Origin: an uncultured Prevotellaceae bacterium
Lineage (GTDB): Bacteria > Bacteroidota > Bacteroidia > Bacteroidales > Muribaculaceae
Assembly: GCA_900556245.1 (NCBI GenBank)
Contig: USOC01000058.1
Span: 1 to 6,919, forward strand
DNA: 6,919 nucleotides
Reading direction: 5' to 3'
Made by a program: the position numbers and the translations under genes. Numbering within the stretch: the stretch's first letter is position 1; the number at the start of each line of letters is the position of its first letter. Below the pieces are notes generated by a model that ran no database searches, was not told the origin of the DNA, and saw only the letters and a program-made list of their open reading frames with translations. This document shows, piece by piece, positions 6,072 to 6,919 of this stretch.

Positions 6072-6919
6072 AACCGGATTTCTTTAGAATCTTGATACTG
6101 TTTTGATAGATTGAATTTTGCAAGAAAGCTATAGGGTCGGAAGGATTGGCGCTCAGGTATGCAACCATGATTCGCATGCCAATCCATCTTCCGGCCCCAC
6201 CCGGAGACTGGGGAGAAACGGGAGCGGAGAAGGGGGCTGCGCCCACCATGCTTCTCAAAAGGTCTGGTGCAGACGATTGGAGATCATTGGTGAAAAACGG
6301 CAGATTCTTTATGTCTGTTTCGTGTAGTTTCATCCATGCTGTCTGTTCCGGTGTAAAGGAGAAGTATGCAGATTCGTCGAATTGAGGAATAATTGAGGCG
6401 GCGGCACAGGCGACAGCTCCTTCATAGAGCATGTGCTCAAGCAGGGAATTGGATTCTGGAGTGAAAGGGTATTTGGTCTTAAGCAATGCTTCTACAAGGT
6501 TGTATATAATTTTTTCCGGGACTTTGAAAGTCCGAATATATGCGGGGTAGTAGCTGTAGGGTGGATAGTCGGCGCCTAAATAATGATTGAGGGCAATGGC
6601 GACATTTGCGCTGTCGAGCATCATAATCGATTGATTGTAAGGTGAAATAACGGTAAAAATCGAAGGAAAGACATTGCTTGTTGTTTCCTCGTACCGTCTC
6701 TTGACGTCTGATAGTACTTGCCGGAGGGTGTCGGTGTCGGCAAACTTCCGGTTGGTTGCAGAAAAGAAGAATTTAATGTTGTTTAGGTTTGCAAAAGTTT
6801 CCAGTTGGTCGTTTAAAGAAGCGGCGGAGTCAGTAGCTAATGGTCGCAAGAATGAGTCAATGACCGGCTTGAATTCCGTCAACAGCGTCTGTACTTCCTG
6901 ATTGTCCTTGAAATTCACA
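6058..6919 (-). CDS. GldB-related lipoprotein (N-terminus outside window)
   Basis: The frame is open to the window edge. A GTG at 6918 is available but unlikely to be the start, because no signal peptide is seen and GldB proteins begin with a lipoprotein signal about 30-40 residues further upstream. Among about 287 visible residues, blocks that I recognise from GldB are ALNHYLGADYPPYSYYPAYI at about 109-128, LLEHMLYEGA at 159-168, FSFTPEQTAWMKLHETDI at 186-203, GAAPFSAP at 226-233, and SPGGAGRWIGMRIMVAYL at 238-255, ending KILKKSGYDKK. In flavobacteria GldB is required for gliding. Homologues also occur in Bacteroidota that do not glide, so the name does not imply motility here. It reads directly into aroE with a 14-nt overlap. 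Family assignment is by motif recall and not by a profile search. Confidence 0.75.
   Translation of the reverse strand, partial: VNFKDNQEVQTLLTEFKPVIDSFLRPLATDSAASLNDQLETFANLNNIKFFFSATNRKFADTDTLRQVLSDVKRRYEETTSNVFPSIFTVISPYNQSIMMLDSANVAIALNHYLGADYPPYSYYPAYIRTFKVPEKIIYNLVEALLKTKYPFTPESNSLLEHMLYEGAVACAAASIIPQFDESAYFSFTPEQTAWMKLHETDIKNLPFFTNDLQSSAPDLLRSMVGAAPFSAPVSPQSPGGAGRWIGMRIMVAYLSANPSDPIAFLQNSIYQNSIKILKKSGYDKK

Noticed and set aside
1..6919. Mobile element, defence system, CRISPR array, tRNA or riboswitch
   Set aside because: No transposase or integrase motifs, terminal repeats, regularly spaced repeats or tRNA-like cloverleaf were seen. All sizeable stretches are covered by core genes.

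Overview
The window looks like ordinary chromosomal core sequence from a member of the Bacteroidota, most likely the order Bacteroidales. Three things point there. The set and order nusB - yajC - ybbR-like - coaE - DUF5606 is familiar from Bacteroidales. Two intergenic sites fit the Bacteroidota promoter pattern (TTG, then about 20 nt, then TAnnTTTG). Genes lack clear Shine-Dalgarno sequences. A GldB-family protein also fits this phylum. Genus cannot be read from the sequence.

Layout. Positions 1-3327 read on the plus strand: the 3' end of nusB (transcription antitermination), yajC (Sec translocase accessory), a membrane-anchored YbbR-like protein, coaE (last step of coenzyme A synthesis), a DUF5606 protein, and an NlpC/P60 lipoprotein (predicted cell-wall endopeptidase). 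Positions 3314-6919 read on the minus strand as one compact operon running gldB-like -> aroE -> comEC. Its genes overlap by 14 and 8 nt, which suggests translational coupling. The two transcription units converge and their last coding genes overlap tail to tail by 14 nt at 3314-3327.

Transcription signals on the plus strand. There is a promoter at the nusB/yajC junction, a long terminator-like hairpin between yajC and ybbR, a promoter between coaE and the DUF5606 gene, and a clear intrinsic terminator after the DUF5606 gene. ybbR and coaE (6 nt apart) appear to depend on read-through of the first hairpin. The NlpC/P60 gene has no convincing promoter of its own.

Working picture. This is a housekeeping region covering transcription, secretion, cofactor and aromatic synthesis, envelope maintenance and a DNA-uptake channel. 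I found no tRNA, rRNA, CRISPR array, insertion sequence or phage gene, and no gap over 300 bases without a gene. I see no strong case for a new system. The points most worth a second look are the yajC-ybbR hairpin, ComEC with its metallo-beta-lactamase-like tail lacking the zinc motif, a 22-bp perfect palindrome inside comEC, the convergent gene overlap, and the GldB-like gene coupled to aroE and comEC.
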